Below are positions 1-10,500 of a stretch of DNA of 64,000 nt, one piece after another (the first letter of the stretch is position 1; every line of letters begins with the position of its first letter). Made by a program: the position numbers and the translations under genes. The DNA is from Albula goreensis (lineage: Eukaryota; Chordata; Actinopteri; Albuliformes; Albulidae). Location: assembly GCA_022829145.1 (NCBI GenBank), contig CM040760.1:25664602-25728601 (forward strand), given 5' to 3'. The notes below the pieces were generated by a model. That model saw only the letters and a program-made list of their open reading frames with translations, searched no databases and was not told the DNA's origin.

Positions 1-69
1 GCCTAAATATGAAAACAAAAAAAAATCTGGATGTACTGTATGCATATCGTCTCTCTTTCTCTCTGTAAG

Positions 70-173
70 TGGGACCTGATTTGTGACAAGAGAAGCTTGA
101 ACAAAGCCACAGCCACCATCTTCTTCATTGGAGTGATGATCGGGGCTATGATGTTTGGGAGCCTCAGCGATAG
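70..173 (+). CDS. slc22a7: slc22a7 exon 2 (104 bp)
   Basis: Begins after the acceptor TGTAAG with WDLICDKRSLNKAT and encodes helix 2, ending SLSDR inside the MFS loop motif. The donor is AG|GTAACT. The length of 104 bp equals the conserved SLC22 second exon. The ATG-containing first exon must lie left of base 1. Confidence 0.92.
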
Positions 174-3100
174 GTAACTTTTCATTATGACGCGGGCACG
201 GCCCTGAAAGCTGATTGGTCAGCCAGCCCGCTTAGACTGAAGGTTGAATGGAATGTTAGAGTTTCATTCCAGAACACGTGTTCCATGTATAATCATTACA
301 GCTAAACTCCCCCGAGACAGAATTCTTTTCCATTGTTTTTACACATTTTCTACATAGATTATAGCAACAGGCTAATTATATGAGCAACACTGTGCAACGC
401 GACACTATGTTCAGTAAGGTATTATGTCTTACATGGTGAATCTGATTTGCAAGCATTTGTTTGTGTCTAAACTTCACTTGTTTGTGTCTAAACTGTAAAT
501 TGTGGTCGTAGATGATGTTCATATTTGCAGAAAGCACAATACAAATGGTGCCTCCAAGGCAGGACTTGTCTTTATTTAAGATTATTTCAAATTAATTAAT
601 CTTAGAAAATTATTCTTTGGTTTATCGCATTGCATATCTCCATCGCATAATCCATAAATTATAGCATTTTTTCTCCATATCGTGCAGCCCTAACTCAATC
701 ATGCTCTCCTCCGGCAGGTTTGGGAGGAGGCCAGTGCTGATGATGTCCTATATATCGGGGATGATCTTTGGATTGGCCAGTGCCTTTTCCACGTCCTTCG
801 TGATGTTTGCCATAATGAGGTTTTTTACCGGGTTCGGTATCACGGGGATCAGTATCGTGTCCACCGTCCTCAGTGAGTGGTACTCGGGTTAATACGTGAA
901 CCATCCCGAATGCGTCCGTGTTTCATTTACAAACTGAGAGGCCAGCCTGTGGAGCCATGCGTTCAAACACATGAAGGATTGTCTGTCTCCTAACGGCCAT
1001 TGGTTCAGCAACTAAACTTTTAACTTTATACAAATGGTTAAGTTTCAGTCAGTACATGTCCATCCGTTGTTTAGCAAACTGAACAAAAATGGTCTCTGTT
1101 ATCAGACCATTAATCCATCAATTCACAAATATAATACCTTTACAAAGGAATACATTTTAAATGTAATGTCTTTACAAATTAATCATTTGCCATGCTGCAG
1201 AAAATGGATTCTGTAGTTGATCTGACTGAGTGAGAGGCATGGAAAGGGACATTAAATCTTTATTACATTCATCACCTTTTCTGTCATCATATGGCCCCTT
1301 TAGGAAGCCATATTAAAAGGGTACTGAAATATATGATCAAGAGAAAGACAGCATGTTAAAATTTAGGGACTGGGGCAAAATCCAGCATGCATAGTTGGTC
1401 CAAGAATTGCATTTTTGGGACTTTTCTAGTCATCTTTTCTGGCTCCTGTCATTGAGGGTGAGGCTGCAGGTTTTTATGGGGTCCTTTCAGTTAGTCGTCA
1501 GTTCAGGTGTTGTATGAAATACAGAGTGTGGACTCTTTAGACAGTGACTAACCTCTAAGAATTGAACCAAATAATAATTGAATTTTAATTATTTAACAAT
1601 ATCAGTGCACACCAAAACCTGCAGACACTGCAGCCCTCCAGGACTAGAGGCTAGCGCTAAACTAGCACCACTTTTCTGGAGCTGAGGTTTTACAAATTCT
1701 TTGAGTTTGTCGTATTTCATAATCACGGCCGAACACCATAAATAACGCAAAATTATCCCTTTGCCTTTCCCAAGAGCTGTATGAATAGACACATGGCACA
1801 CCTTTTAAACACAGAGAGACCACTCACCCCTTCAGACCAACGCTTCAGTTAATGTACAACGTGCTAACACACTTGCACAATATGAAGAATGGGTCAGCAG
1901 ACAGCGAACAAAAGCACAACAATTTTCAAAACATTAAACAAGCAGAAGTCTAACCAGTAAATGACATTTAAAGCTATTCTTAGAGAACTATCTGGTGTCA
2001 TTGACATAGATTTGCATCGTACTAAGGAGAGTTGAATACCTATAAATAGCACTGTCATAACCAGTCTTGGCCGTGTCTTGCAGCTTATGAAAAATGACAG
2101 CATAACGCTCACTGTCATAGTATGAAGTAATTCACTCTGCAGGTGTGGAGTGGGTGGACATCGAACACAGGAAGCTGGTGGGAGTGATTGACAGCTTGGC
2201 GTGGACCTTTGGCAGTCTGATGCTGGCCTGGATCGCATACTTCATCACCGACTGGCGCTGGCTGATCGTCGCGGTTACCTCTCCGCTAGTCTTGGCCATG
2301 CTGTCATGGAGGTAAAACGATGACTTGACTCTTAGTTACTCCTAACAGTGTCCTCTTATTAATTGTTTTCTCCCTTCAAATCCCCTGTAGGTGGGTCCCA
2401 GAATCTGCCCGGTGGCTGATTGCGAATGGGAGAGTGGACACAGCTCACTACTACTTACGGAAATGTGCAAAAATGAACAGAAGAGAAGGATTTGCAGCAA
2501 AAATCAAACCAGAGGTACATAAAGAGCAGGACTGGAAATCCAGTCAAACTTTTAAATGGCGTTTCAGTCCTAAAACTTATGAAATGCTGGCCCAGTTCAG
2601 ATGTACCCTGGGGTTCAGATGTACCCCATCACAGTTATGCAGGTCAGTCCTGTTCCAGAAGGTGGTGCAGTTCTCCCTAAACCCCAAAGAGATGAGCCCC
2701 ACATGGGCGGAATGACCTGTTTGCATTATGAAGAGTTTGCATGTTCACATGTAATGTGCTTCTGTTGGTTTCCATAGACGCTGTCTGGCATAGTGGTGCT
2801 GGAGACAGGACCAAAGACCTACACGTATTTGGACCTGGTGAAAACACCTAAGATGAGGAGACTAGCCATACTCACTGGCATCGTGTGGTACCAGCTTCTT
2901 TACTTTCAGGCCTTTCCAACGAAGTTTTACATTGATTATGTTCATGATAGTGCTTTGTTCATATGTTTAAGGGGTGGCTAGTCCTGGTTCTGATCCACTT
3001 TAAATGTGCTACACTAAAGTAAACCCTTTAACAACGAGGCCCCCCCAACAGGTACGGAATAGCCTCAACGTTTTATGGCATCAGCTTCAACATCACAGGG

Positions 3101-5504
3101 TTCGGTCTGAATATCTACCTGACCCAGTTCACATACGCCGCCATAGAAGTGCCTGCCAAACTGTCGGTGTACTACCTCCTGGATAAGATTGGCCGGAGAC
3201 GCACGGAAGTGGGAGCTTTGCTTGGAGCCGGGATCTGCCTGGGAATCAACATATTTGTCCCCAAAGGTAACTGCTGTTCATTCCCCCCCCATCCGAGCAA
3301 CAAAACAGGTGATTTAGCATTACATTTAAGCAGTTTGCAGATGCACTTATGCATCGCAACTCATAATTTGCATACATTTATACAGCTGGATATTCACAAC
3401 AAGAGTGTCTTATAAGGGAGTTGGACCTGCAACCTCTGCATTACAGTGTCACAGTCCAAATCATTACGCTATACTTTGACCAACATAGCTTAGACTTGAC
3501 TGAGACATGCTTCAGTGTTGGATTATAAGAAGGTCCTGTACCCACACCAGCCCCTCTCAGATGTTACTGACCTCACCACTGTGCCATCAATCATGTATTT
3601 TAATTTAAATGAACCAGCATCTAAACAAAAGGTTATTCTTGCAACCAAATCTAACTGCTTTAATGGAAGTGTAAGGTTTAGTTTTTGGGTATGTAACAAA
3701 CATTTTATAAAATGTAGTTTAGATATTCTTCACTGATGATTTAGAACAAAAGTAAAATGGTGTTTGGAAACACCCCTTTCTGTCACATGACCAGTCATGT
3801 GACCCCAGTCACACACCTGGTGTTGATTTGTACATGGCCCCAGTGCAGTCAAGGTTTGGTCGCAGCTCCAAACAGTTCCTCACCAAACCTGTGAGAGTTT
3901 TTCTCAGTTTGATTATGGAGAGCACTGTGGCTTTCTTCTTGGTTTGTGCTAAAAGGAGAGTCATGAATTATATGGACTCGTTTGTAGATCCTTTATTTTA
4001 GTGATGAAAATATGTCGTTTGAGCACAAGCCTCTTAACCACTGGAGTCTCTCGGATTTGGGAGCACATCTAAAGTCAGAGTCAACCGAAGAGCTGGAATG
4101 GCCAATATGAAACCGGTAAAACCTGGGTGTCTTACAAATCATAGTGTAAATTGTTTTTGTCAGTTTTTTATTCTGTAAAAGGGGAGAGGGAAAGCCTGAG
4201 ACTGTGCAATGCTAACACAGTGCTAACGTCCATGCTTCTTCCCTCAGACATGCAGCTGTGCAGGACGATCGTGGCGATACTCGGTAAAGGGTGCTCATCG
4301 GCGTCCTTCACCACGGTGTTCCTGTTCACATCAGAACTGTACCCTACTGTGGTCAGGTGAGGCACCCATCTTTACATGGAGGTGCACATACCTGCTCTTT
4401 TGAAAGGTTCAATGGACCTTTGTTGATCACAGTGAGTTTAATGTCTTGTAAGAACATGCCTCTTCCACTGCACGGTTTGATGTTGAAGGAAGAGTGACTC
4501 TACTGTTACACCAACAGACTAGTTTTCCTAGGATGGTCTCCCATCCAAACACTAACCAAGTCCACACCTGCTTAGCTTAAGTTAGCAGGCCTGGAATAGG
4601 TTCTAGGCTGGTATGGCTATTCTTTCAGAAATGTTGCAAGATCTTCTAACCAAAGATCCCACACTCATTTCTTTTTCCTGTCCATAAATGTGCAAACCCT
4701 TCTGAAGTGCGTAAATGTAGTGTGAGATTTGAGATTTTGCTCCTGTTTTATTTCATTGTGCAGACAGAATGCCCTCGGTTACAACTCCTTCATGGCACGA
4801 CTGGGCGTGTCTATCGCCCCACTCATCATATTATTGGATGACGTGTGGAAGCCCCTCCCACAAGTCACAATGTGTTCAGTGGCCATTACCACCGGACTGG
4901 TGGCAAGACTACTTCCTGAAACAAGGAACAGGAGGCTGCTGGAGACGATAGAAGACATCGAAAAGTCGAGGTATGTAATTCAGAGAGTGTTTTTTTTTCA
5001 TGTGGTTCAGTGAAACTCGGGCTCAAAAGCCAGCCCTTTCATTATATTCAATTCAAGAGATGATTCTGTTTCCACTGTTTCATTGTCAGTCAAGCAGTTA
5101 ACTGAATAACGAAAACAACCAGAATACTTTTGTGTGTGATCTCAAAATTGCATAGCACTCATGAAATTATCAGAATTTGCTCAGAATCTCAGTCAAAATA
5201 TTGGCTCAGATTGTATACACAGGGAATATTGGGAAGCCCATGAATACTCACCCTAACGCTCCAGGAATGCTCTGAACACAAAATCAGTTCGCTGCATTTG
5301 TAACATCCTGCAGTATCAGCTCAGAAGAGGAAGCTTTTAAATAATCAAATGAGTTTGAGTAAAAGGTTATATTTTATAAAGATAAATAATTAATAATTCA
5401 TTGTCTTGCATTTCAGAAAAGAGCATATTTTCCAACACAAGCAGGACAAGTGTAACATTCCCATGGACACCCTGATCCGTAGTGGAACTGAAACGAGAGA
5501 TTAA
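70..5504 (+). CDS. slc22a7: slc22a7 (organic anion transporter 2), exons 2-10, 5' end outside window
   Basis: SLC22-family major facilitator transporter, a 12-helix plasma-membrane carrier of organic anions. The mammalian protein acts in liver and kidney. Coding segments: 70-173, 718-872, 2143-2311, 2391-2514, 2778-2887, 3052-3266, 4248-4356, 4764-4970 and 5417-5504 (stop TAA 5502-5504). Most internal exon lengths (104, 155, 169, 124, 215 and 109 bp) are the ones I recall for SLC22 genes, and every junction keeps phase. Visible motifs are the MFS loop GSLSDRFGRRP after helix 2, WVPESARWL after helix 6, [12 protein letters not shown] near helix 10, and the C-terminal LPETRNRRLLETIEDIE. Human OAT2 has LPETI where this protein has LLETI. 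The roughly 427 codons present plus a first exon of about 130 codons would give the usual 550 aa or so. OAT2 is preferred over other OATs because of the match around the ELYPTV exon and because crip3 is adjacent. No internal stop or frameshift was seen. Confidence 0.93.
174..717 (+). other. slc22a7 intron 2
   Basis: A 544-bp intron with no recognisable gene. It is AT-rich, and I see no clear repeat in it. The acceptor is CTCCGGCAG. Confidence 0.85.
718..872 (+). CDS. slc22a7: slc22a7 exon 3 (155 bp)
   Basis: Completes SDRFGRRP and encodes helices 3 and 4 (MMSYISGMIFGLASA, MRFFTGFGITG), ending in STVL plus a partial Ser codon. The donor is CA|GTGAGT. The open frame runs on to a stop at 890-892, but the splice donor, the 155-bp family length and the phase match to the next exon set the end at 872. 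Confidence 0.92.
873..2142 (+). other. slc22a7 intron 3
   Basis: A 1270-bp intron. The only recognised content is one copy of a dispersed CTGCAGACACTGCAGCCC-type repeat at about 1604-1652. The rest is unremarkable AT-rich sequence. Confidence 0.85.
1604..1652 (+). repeat. Dispersed repeat copy (CCTGCAGACACTGCAGCCC family)
   Basis: A single copy of the sequence that forms a tandem array at 42690-43127; a third partial copy is at 22939-22975. Three unlinked sites in 64 kb make it a dispersed repeat, probably the terminus of a fish DNA transposon or MITE. The family is not identified. Confidence 0.6.
2143..2311 (+). CDS. slc22a7: slc22a7 exon 4 (169 bp)
   Basis: Begins after TCTGCAG with VEWVDIEHRKLVGVIDSLAW and encodes helices 5 and 6 (FGSLMLAWIAYFITDWRWL). 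The donor is AG|GTAAAA. The length of 169 bp matches the family. Human OAT2 has the closely similar EWLDVEHRTVAGV here, from memory. Confidence 0.93.
2391..2514 (+). CDS. slc22a7: slc22a7 exon 5 (124 bp)
   Basis: Encodes the conserved WVPESARWLIANGRV segment and the start of the large cytoplasmic loop between helices 6 and 7. Acceptor CCTGTAG; donor GAG|GTACAT. The frame stays open past the donor to 2715, but the next exon joins in phase only from 2514. Confidence 0.92.
2778..2887 (+). CDS. slc22a7: slc22a7 exon 6 (110 bp)
   Basis: Encodes TLSGIVVLETGPKTYTYLDL, then KTPKMRRLAILTGIVW leading into helix 7. The end at TG|GTACCA is chosen because it joins the next exon to give W-Y-G-I, matching the family. 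A read-through frame continues to 2981 but has no homology. Confidence 0.88.
3052..3266 (+). CDS. slc22a7: slc22a7 exon 7 (215 bp)
   Basis: Encodes helices 7-9: YGISFNITGFGLNIYLTQF, then AAIEVPAKLSVYYLLDKIGRR and the start of helix 9. The length of 215 bp equals the family exon. Donor AAAG|GTAACT. Confidence 0.93.
3308..3482 (-). mobile_element. tRNA-derived SINE, minus orientation, degenerate
   Basis: Read on the minus strand, a tRNA-like head (A-box-like TAGCGTAATG, then a B-box-like GGTCCAACTCC) is followed by a body with ATATCCAGCTGTATA and a tail with CATCTGCAAACTGCTTAAATG. This is a decayed form of the GCGTCTGCTAAATG tail common to fish SINE/LINE pairs. Related fragments occur at 12558-12780, 16320-16455, 18378-18545, 22879-22915 and 62641-63060. 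Confidence 0.7.
3782..3803. promoter_or_regulatory. Perfect palindrome with paired E-box (TCACATGA/TCATGTGA)
   Basis: GTCACATGAC, the spacer CA, then GTCATGTGAC form an exact 10-bp inverted repeat. Each arm contains the M-box-type octamer TCACATGA, a known MITF/TFE-family site. The function in the slc22a7 intron is inferred from motif only. Confidence 0.45.
4248..4356 (+). CDS. slc22a7: slc22a7 exon 8 (109 bp)
   Basis: Encodes DMQLCRTIVAILGKGCSSA and [17 protein letters not shown] (helix 10 region). The length of 109 bp matches the family. This is the exon most similar to human OAT2 ([29 protein letters not shown] as recalled). Donor CAG|GTGAGG. Confidence 0.94.
4357..4763 (+). other. slc22a7 intron 8
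   Basis: A 407-bp intron. Its main content is an antisense 5S-rRNA-like fragment at about 4521-4622. Confidence 0.85.
4521..4622 (-). mobile_element. 5S-rRNA-derived fragment (SINE3-type head or 5S pseudogene)
   Basis: On the minus strand this reads GCCATACCAGCCT...GCTAAGCAGG...TTGGTTAGTGTTTGGATGGG...AGACC, in the same order as vertebrate 5S rRNA: the 5' GCCATACCA, internal GCTAAGCAGG, then TTGGATGGGAGACC. It has clear substitutions and no intact terminal stem, so it is not a functional 5S gene. Fish SINE3 elements carry exactly this kind of head; a simple pseudogene is the alternative. Confidence 0.75.
4764..4970 (+). CDS. slc22a7: slc22a7 exon 9 (207 bp)
   Basis: Encodes helices 11 and 12 (RLGVSIAPLIILLDDVW, then VTMCSVAITTGLVARLL) and the C-terminal LPETRNRRLLETIEDIE. 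Acceptor TTGTGCAG; donor GAG|GTATGT. Confidence 0.92.
4971..5416 (+). other. slc22a7 intron 9
   Basis: A 446-bp intron with no recognised feature. The acceptor is GCATTTCAG. Confidence 0.8.
5417..5504 (+). CDS. slc22a7: slc22a7 exon 10 (terminal, coding part)
   Basis: After the acceptor, the frame continues KEHIFQHKQDKCNIPMDTL and ends with a TAA at 5502-5504, giving a short hydrophilic cytoplasmic tail. It is chosen because the phase fits and the acceptor is good. The tail is not conserved across the family, so this exon is less certain than the others. Confidence 0.75.
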
Positions 5505-6260
5505 AATTAATTTAAACATGTCAGGAAGCATCCTAATGCGCTGAAGCCTCTCTAACATACTGTGGGGGATTTCACTGTCACTCAGTCCCTTAAGTTAAAC
5601 ACACATTTATGAGAACATTGAATTGTGAATGAAGTGACGGCCACTACGTCCTTATTCTTCAGTGATGCAGTGTTTGGAGAAGAGTGATGATCGCTGCTTC
5701 TGATTCAGGTTTTATCAGCTGATTTTCAAAGGAAAATGGCTCCATCACGTGTTTGAGACTGTGGTGAAAGATTTCGTTGTCGTCGATCTCCATTATTTAA
5801 AAGTAGAATGGTTTTGTCTGTGCGTTCATGTTTGTGAGTGCGTGTGGACCTGGTGGTGTTTTCACATAATTAAATTACACTTTAATATGATTGACTAATA
5901 TCTGAGAACACGTTAGATTGCACTAATGCTATAAAACATAAAACAATTCAAATAAAACTACCGTAAAAATCTTGGGCACTCCTACTCAACATTTTACAAC
6001 TGCATCCCAAATATTTTACAGTCTTTAAACCCATGGTTCCCCCAATGTCTGTGCCCTTGGTTCTGTATCAATGTATGTTTTGTAAATGTTCACAAAACTG
6101 CATAATAATCCTGTCACCAAAACACAATACAGCCAGATATCCGTTCATCAACCTCTACTCTCACTTCAAGGAACAGCAGCGCAAATGTTGGTTTAATAAA
6201 GAAAATGTTTTGTTTGTTGAGAAGATTTGTGAATAAAATATGCAGAATAAGCTGCTGCAG
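5505..6260 (+). other. slc22a7: slc22a7 3'UTR with poly(A) signals
   Basis: AT-rich sequence after the stop codon with AATAAA at 5951-5956, 6195-6200 and 6232-6237. Transcription probably ends near 5970 or near 6220-6260. It is followed by about 580 bp without features up to the opposing crip3 3' end. Confidence 0.55.
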
Positions 6261-6839
6261 GTTGAATCAGTTTTTTGTACATAAATCTTTTGTTGTATCC
6301 AAGCAAATAGTTCAACCCTCAGTATTCATAACGGGCTGAGGTCTATTAGAGTAGATACAGTAGCATATCTGCACATTCTGCATAAGAATACGCCCATTAT
6401 GTTAATGAAATGTGTATTTCTATATTAAATATACTTAACACTGAGTGGTTCATATTTGGCAAGGTTTTAATGGTGGACAGACAATTTACAAAACAGACAT
6501 GAGCACAAAACAAACATTGAGACAAACTTGCAAACATGCTTTTTTTTGTTATTTAAAAAGACATGCGCACACACCGACGGAAACTGAATGAAACATTCTG
6601 CTAAAACTGCAAGCTCTGGCCTGGTTTTTTCTTTCATGAATTAATAAACCTCAACACACTTGAAATAGCAAACGAGCACAAACATTTCACATGAACAATG
6701 CTGAAATACAGTAGTATTGACAAAAAGGAATACGCATTTGCAATTCTTGTGTTTAGTTTCTGAAATTGCTCCATACAGGGTGGCAGGTTGATCAGTGAAG
6801 TTAAACTCACATAAATATGACAGAGCGGACATTTTTAAT

Positions 6840-7431
6840 AACCAAGAGTATATAATACATAATTTATTACATTAACAAAACACTGGTTTTCAAATTGAGT
6901 CAAATACAAAATGGAATCTAAGGGTGAGGAAATGGACATTTCCCTCACCAGTGGAGGTATCTCCACTTTAGAGGATCATGAAACCATGGTTACTGGCAGC
7001 CATCTTTGAGAGGCGTAACACCAGGTCTTTCTTCATTAGTCTCAGAGCTAAATTATCCAAAATGTGTTCAACAATCCGCCAACACCTTTACACTTAGACA
7101 AAAATTAATATATAGGCCAAAATCATTCAATACACAGAATATTTCCTTTTTTATGGAACATGAGTAATAATTAAATTCTAAAACATCAATACAACAGCTA
7201 CATTAAATGCATCTCTTGATACGTCACAAGTGCCAAATTGTTCAAAGTTGAGCATGACTACAAGGTTTATAAGTCTTTAAAATAAACATACAGTGATACA
7301 GGATGTCAGTGTGCTCATCAGGTCGGTCGCCTTATTTCTCACAAAACTATATGTCAGTCATTACAAAACAGGTAAACTCACATGTGCATGAGGGGACTGG
7401 TTACCATGGGAACACTCTGAGACGTGAACAG
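6840..7431 (-). other. crip3: crip3 3'UTR
   Basis: About 590 bp after the crip3 stop codon, with an AATAAA on the minus strand at 6868-6863. The slc22a7 and crip3 transcripts converge tail-to-tail with roughly 0.6 kb between their last poly(A) signals. Confidence 0.55.
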
Positions 7432-7566
7432 TTATGACTGGCTTGCGATTTCGTTTTGTTCACTGTCTTTGTCGTAGATGTAGCAGCCGACCTCTCCGAT
7501 GTTCACTCCTTTTGGCCCAAACAGGTATCCGTAGCAAGGTACATGACAGTACGGTCTCCCGTCATG
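7432..7566 (-). CDS. crip3: crip3 exon 7 (terminal)
   Basis: Encodes the end of LIM2 ([19 protein letters not shown] with ligands C176 and C180), the glycine tail and a short acidic/polar end ([13 protein letters not shown]) before TAA. The LIM1 counterpart of this sequence is split over exons 3 and 4. Confidence 0.92.
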   Translation of the reverse strand, partial: HDGRPYCHVPCYGYLFGPKGVNIGEVGCYIYDKDSEQNEIASQS

Positions 7567-10500
7567 CTATAAGAATAAAGGATAACCACATTACTGTTAT
7601 AATATCATGACAGAGCAACACACGGAACCGTTAGCGTGCCAAACTTATGACAACGTATAGGCAGCAAGGTAATATTGTTTTTTTTATTTATTTAATAATG
7701 TTTCAGATTTCAGGACTTGTAATTTGTAATCAATAAGGAAATATGATTATTAATATTAAAGTATGGAAAATGTATAATACTTTTCTTGAATGAATAAGAA
7801 AAAAGTGGCATCAATGAATGGCATTACAGATCTGTCTAAAGTTTTTGAGATATTTTTTTGTCCACTAGGGGGAAGCACGAGACCAGTTAAGCACCTAAAG
7901 TAACTTACCAGCTTTTTTTTTTTTTTTCTTCAAATTAAAACATTCCAACGCAATCCTACAAATCACCTACAGTACACTTTTAGCTTGAGGCAGTAGGTTC
8001 CATCACATGAAAATGAACAGGGCACCACTGCGGCAACGCTAAACAGCAGTTAATTGTGTGAACTCAGGTGAACTGTGCGAGCCTGTGCCATACCTCAGCA
8101 TGACCGCCAGAGGTCAGTGTTTTCTTACAGCGGTCGCATCTTAGGCAGGGTCGATGCCAGTTTCTTCCCAGTGACATCACCTTCTCAGCTACAAAGCACA
8201 AACCACAGGACACAAGACAATTCACTACCAGTTAAAAATACAAAAGCTTTTCTTCAAATAATTCTGTTCCCAAAACAATTACCGTGCTAACATGTTTCTA
8301 CACTTACATTTCTCACATGGAGTTATTTGCAAAAACATTTGAGGTCCTCTTGTTTTAATGTAACTGTATTTTTAATGTAATGTATTTTTAATAGTATAGA
8401 GGGGGCAATACTGTAGTAATTGTTCATTCTATACTTTCTTGCAGCTGCAGAAACTCTGCTGTCACCAACCAGAGCTTCCTCCTCAAAAGTAGAGTCAGTG
8501 TGGTGTAATTAACACTCAGGTCTTCTCCTGATAGCTATGCACCTCGCACAGCCCCGCCTTCGCTCTTTAATTCGGGATGTGTGAGGTGATTAGCCTGCAG
8601 TCACAAGCATGGATTCCCAGCTATTTCACACCTGGGTCTGAAACAGGCTGTCTCTGTTTCCATTTTTAACCATCCCGGGCCGTTCTGACCACAGAGGCTG
8701 GCGAAAGGGGTTGAAAAATGTTTTCTGTGGAGGAAGAGAGCTGGCTCTTCGCTGGCCAAGCTGCCAGCCCACGAGGAGCAGCCCTCACCCAGCCGCTAAC
8801 GGGACCTTTCACTCAGAAAGTCCCAGAAAGGCATCTTTTGTTCAGCCCTTTTTTTTAAAATGTCACCATCTCTGAACTTACTCCAAGAACAGGAAGAGAA
8901 TGCAACAGAATGCAGGGGCACCCTGTAGCCTAGTGGCTAAGGTAAATGACTAGGACCCCTGAGGTTGGTGGTTCAAGCCCCAGTCCAGCCACAGCAAGAA
9001 CACCATTGCTGTTGGGCCCTTGAGCAAGGCCCTTAACCCCACATAATTGGCCCTTGGCTAGCCCAATCAACTGTAAGTCACTTTGGATAAAAGCATCAGC
9101 TAAATAATGATAATATAATGTAAGAATGGGGGCAGAGGGACCCTACATCAAGATCTGTTTTAGGGGGGTAGAGATTTCTCCTCTTGCTGTAACCTGAAAC
9201 ATTTCCCTTTAAGTACATTTAAAACTGAAGTTGAATGAAGCAACCAGCATTAAACCTGAAGCATTTTGGCTGCACACTCAAAAGCCTTGTTCTGTGTCAC
9301 TACATATTGTAAAGACCCTGACTTAACCAAAGACTTCACTTTACCATTGGGGTGATTCCAGAATACAGATTTCACAGAACTGAGCAATGCCCTGGCATTC
9401 AGAAAACAAATCCACTGGAACGGCAAACTAAAATATACATGAACACACCGAGCATGTAAGCCCAAGTGTTATCGAGAAGTTATCAAACTTTTAAAATACC
9501 TGTTGGATGAATCATTCAATCTGTAAAACCATTGTGTTGGATCATTTATTAACGTGTATTTATTGGCATTGTGCAAATTCCATATGGAATTGAACATCTT
9601 TCAGTGTGTGCACCTTTTGCGCAAAATTTATTGAAAGAATGAGGGTGCATTAGTATATTTATGACATTATAACCCATATAACTTATTTTAGATTTTAACC
9701 AGTGCACTCCAAAAAATTTAAAAAAAAATAAAGCTAGCAATAGAGAGAGAGAGAGGACTGTCCGCTCTGGCTTGGACACGCAGAGTTCCTGCATGATGCA
9801 GAATATTTAACGCAGGCAGAACGTGGCAGAAGGTTCTCCCTTCACACCTCCACTGACTCGGTTCAGCGTGACGCGGCTTACCAAAATACACCACCTTTCC
9901 ACAGCCAGGGCAGAGCGACGTCTCGCCGGCGAATGTCTTCACGTACGTGGGGGAGGCTGGAACGAGACACGAGAAAGCGTTTACGCATGAGATAAGCCAC
10001 AGTGGCTGATCAGAAGCCCTGTGACATGTTCTTTTATTTGTCTGGAATGTGCCTAAAATGGATGCCAAAACGCAGCTGTTCGTTGACACCAAAAGGACTC
10101 CAGCTCCCACAATCCTTGCCCTCCTTGTGAGGTTCAGAATGAACATTCTTGTCTTAAATTTATAGCTTTCTTAAATGGAGTCATTTCCAGAAGAACATCC
10201 TTTTGGACTGACATCTGATAAATGTGGAATAAACTTTGTTTCATACTTCACAGAAACGCAGGGTTTTTGTCAGGTGAGTGTAACGGCAAGGATAATATAT
10301 CATAAAGAGAACATTCACTTGTAGCTTTTGAATATTACCCATAAATTTTGGAATATCTTAACATATTCCTAAATGAATTTTACTGAGGATTTGTAATTTC
10401 CAGCATTTGGAAAAAGAAAGATTGCCATGTTTAAAAATCCTGTCTGTCTGTTCAGAGATAAAGAAATTGATCAAACAGAAACTTCTGAGCATGTAGTTTG

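Larger units (their letters stand above)
3267..4247 (+). other. slc22a7 intron 7
   Basis: A 981-bp intron holding an antisense tRNA-derived SINE (about 3308-3482) and a perfect 22-bp palindrome (3782-3803). Nothing else was recognised. Confidence 0.85.

Noticed and set aside
4521..4622. Functional 5S rRNA gene
   Set aside because: Too many substitutions against the 5S consensus and no paired ends or terminator. Called as a derived fragment instead.
8912..9000. Genuine tRNA gene (good A and B boxes)
   Set aside because: No cloverleaf arms pair properly, and the sequence continues into a SINE body and LINE-type tail.
9718..10146. 142-codon minus-strand frame treated as one protein
   Set aside because: Only 9956-9882 is coding (crip3 exon 5); the remainder is intron read-through.
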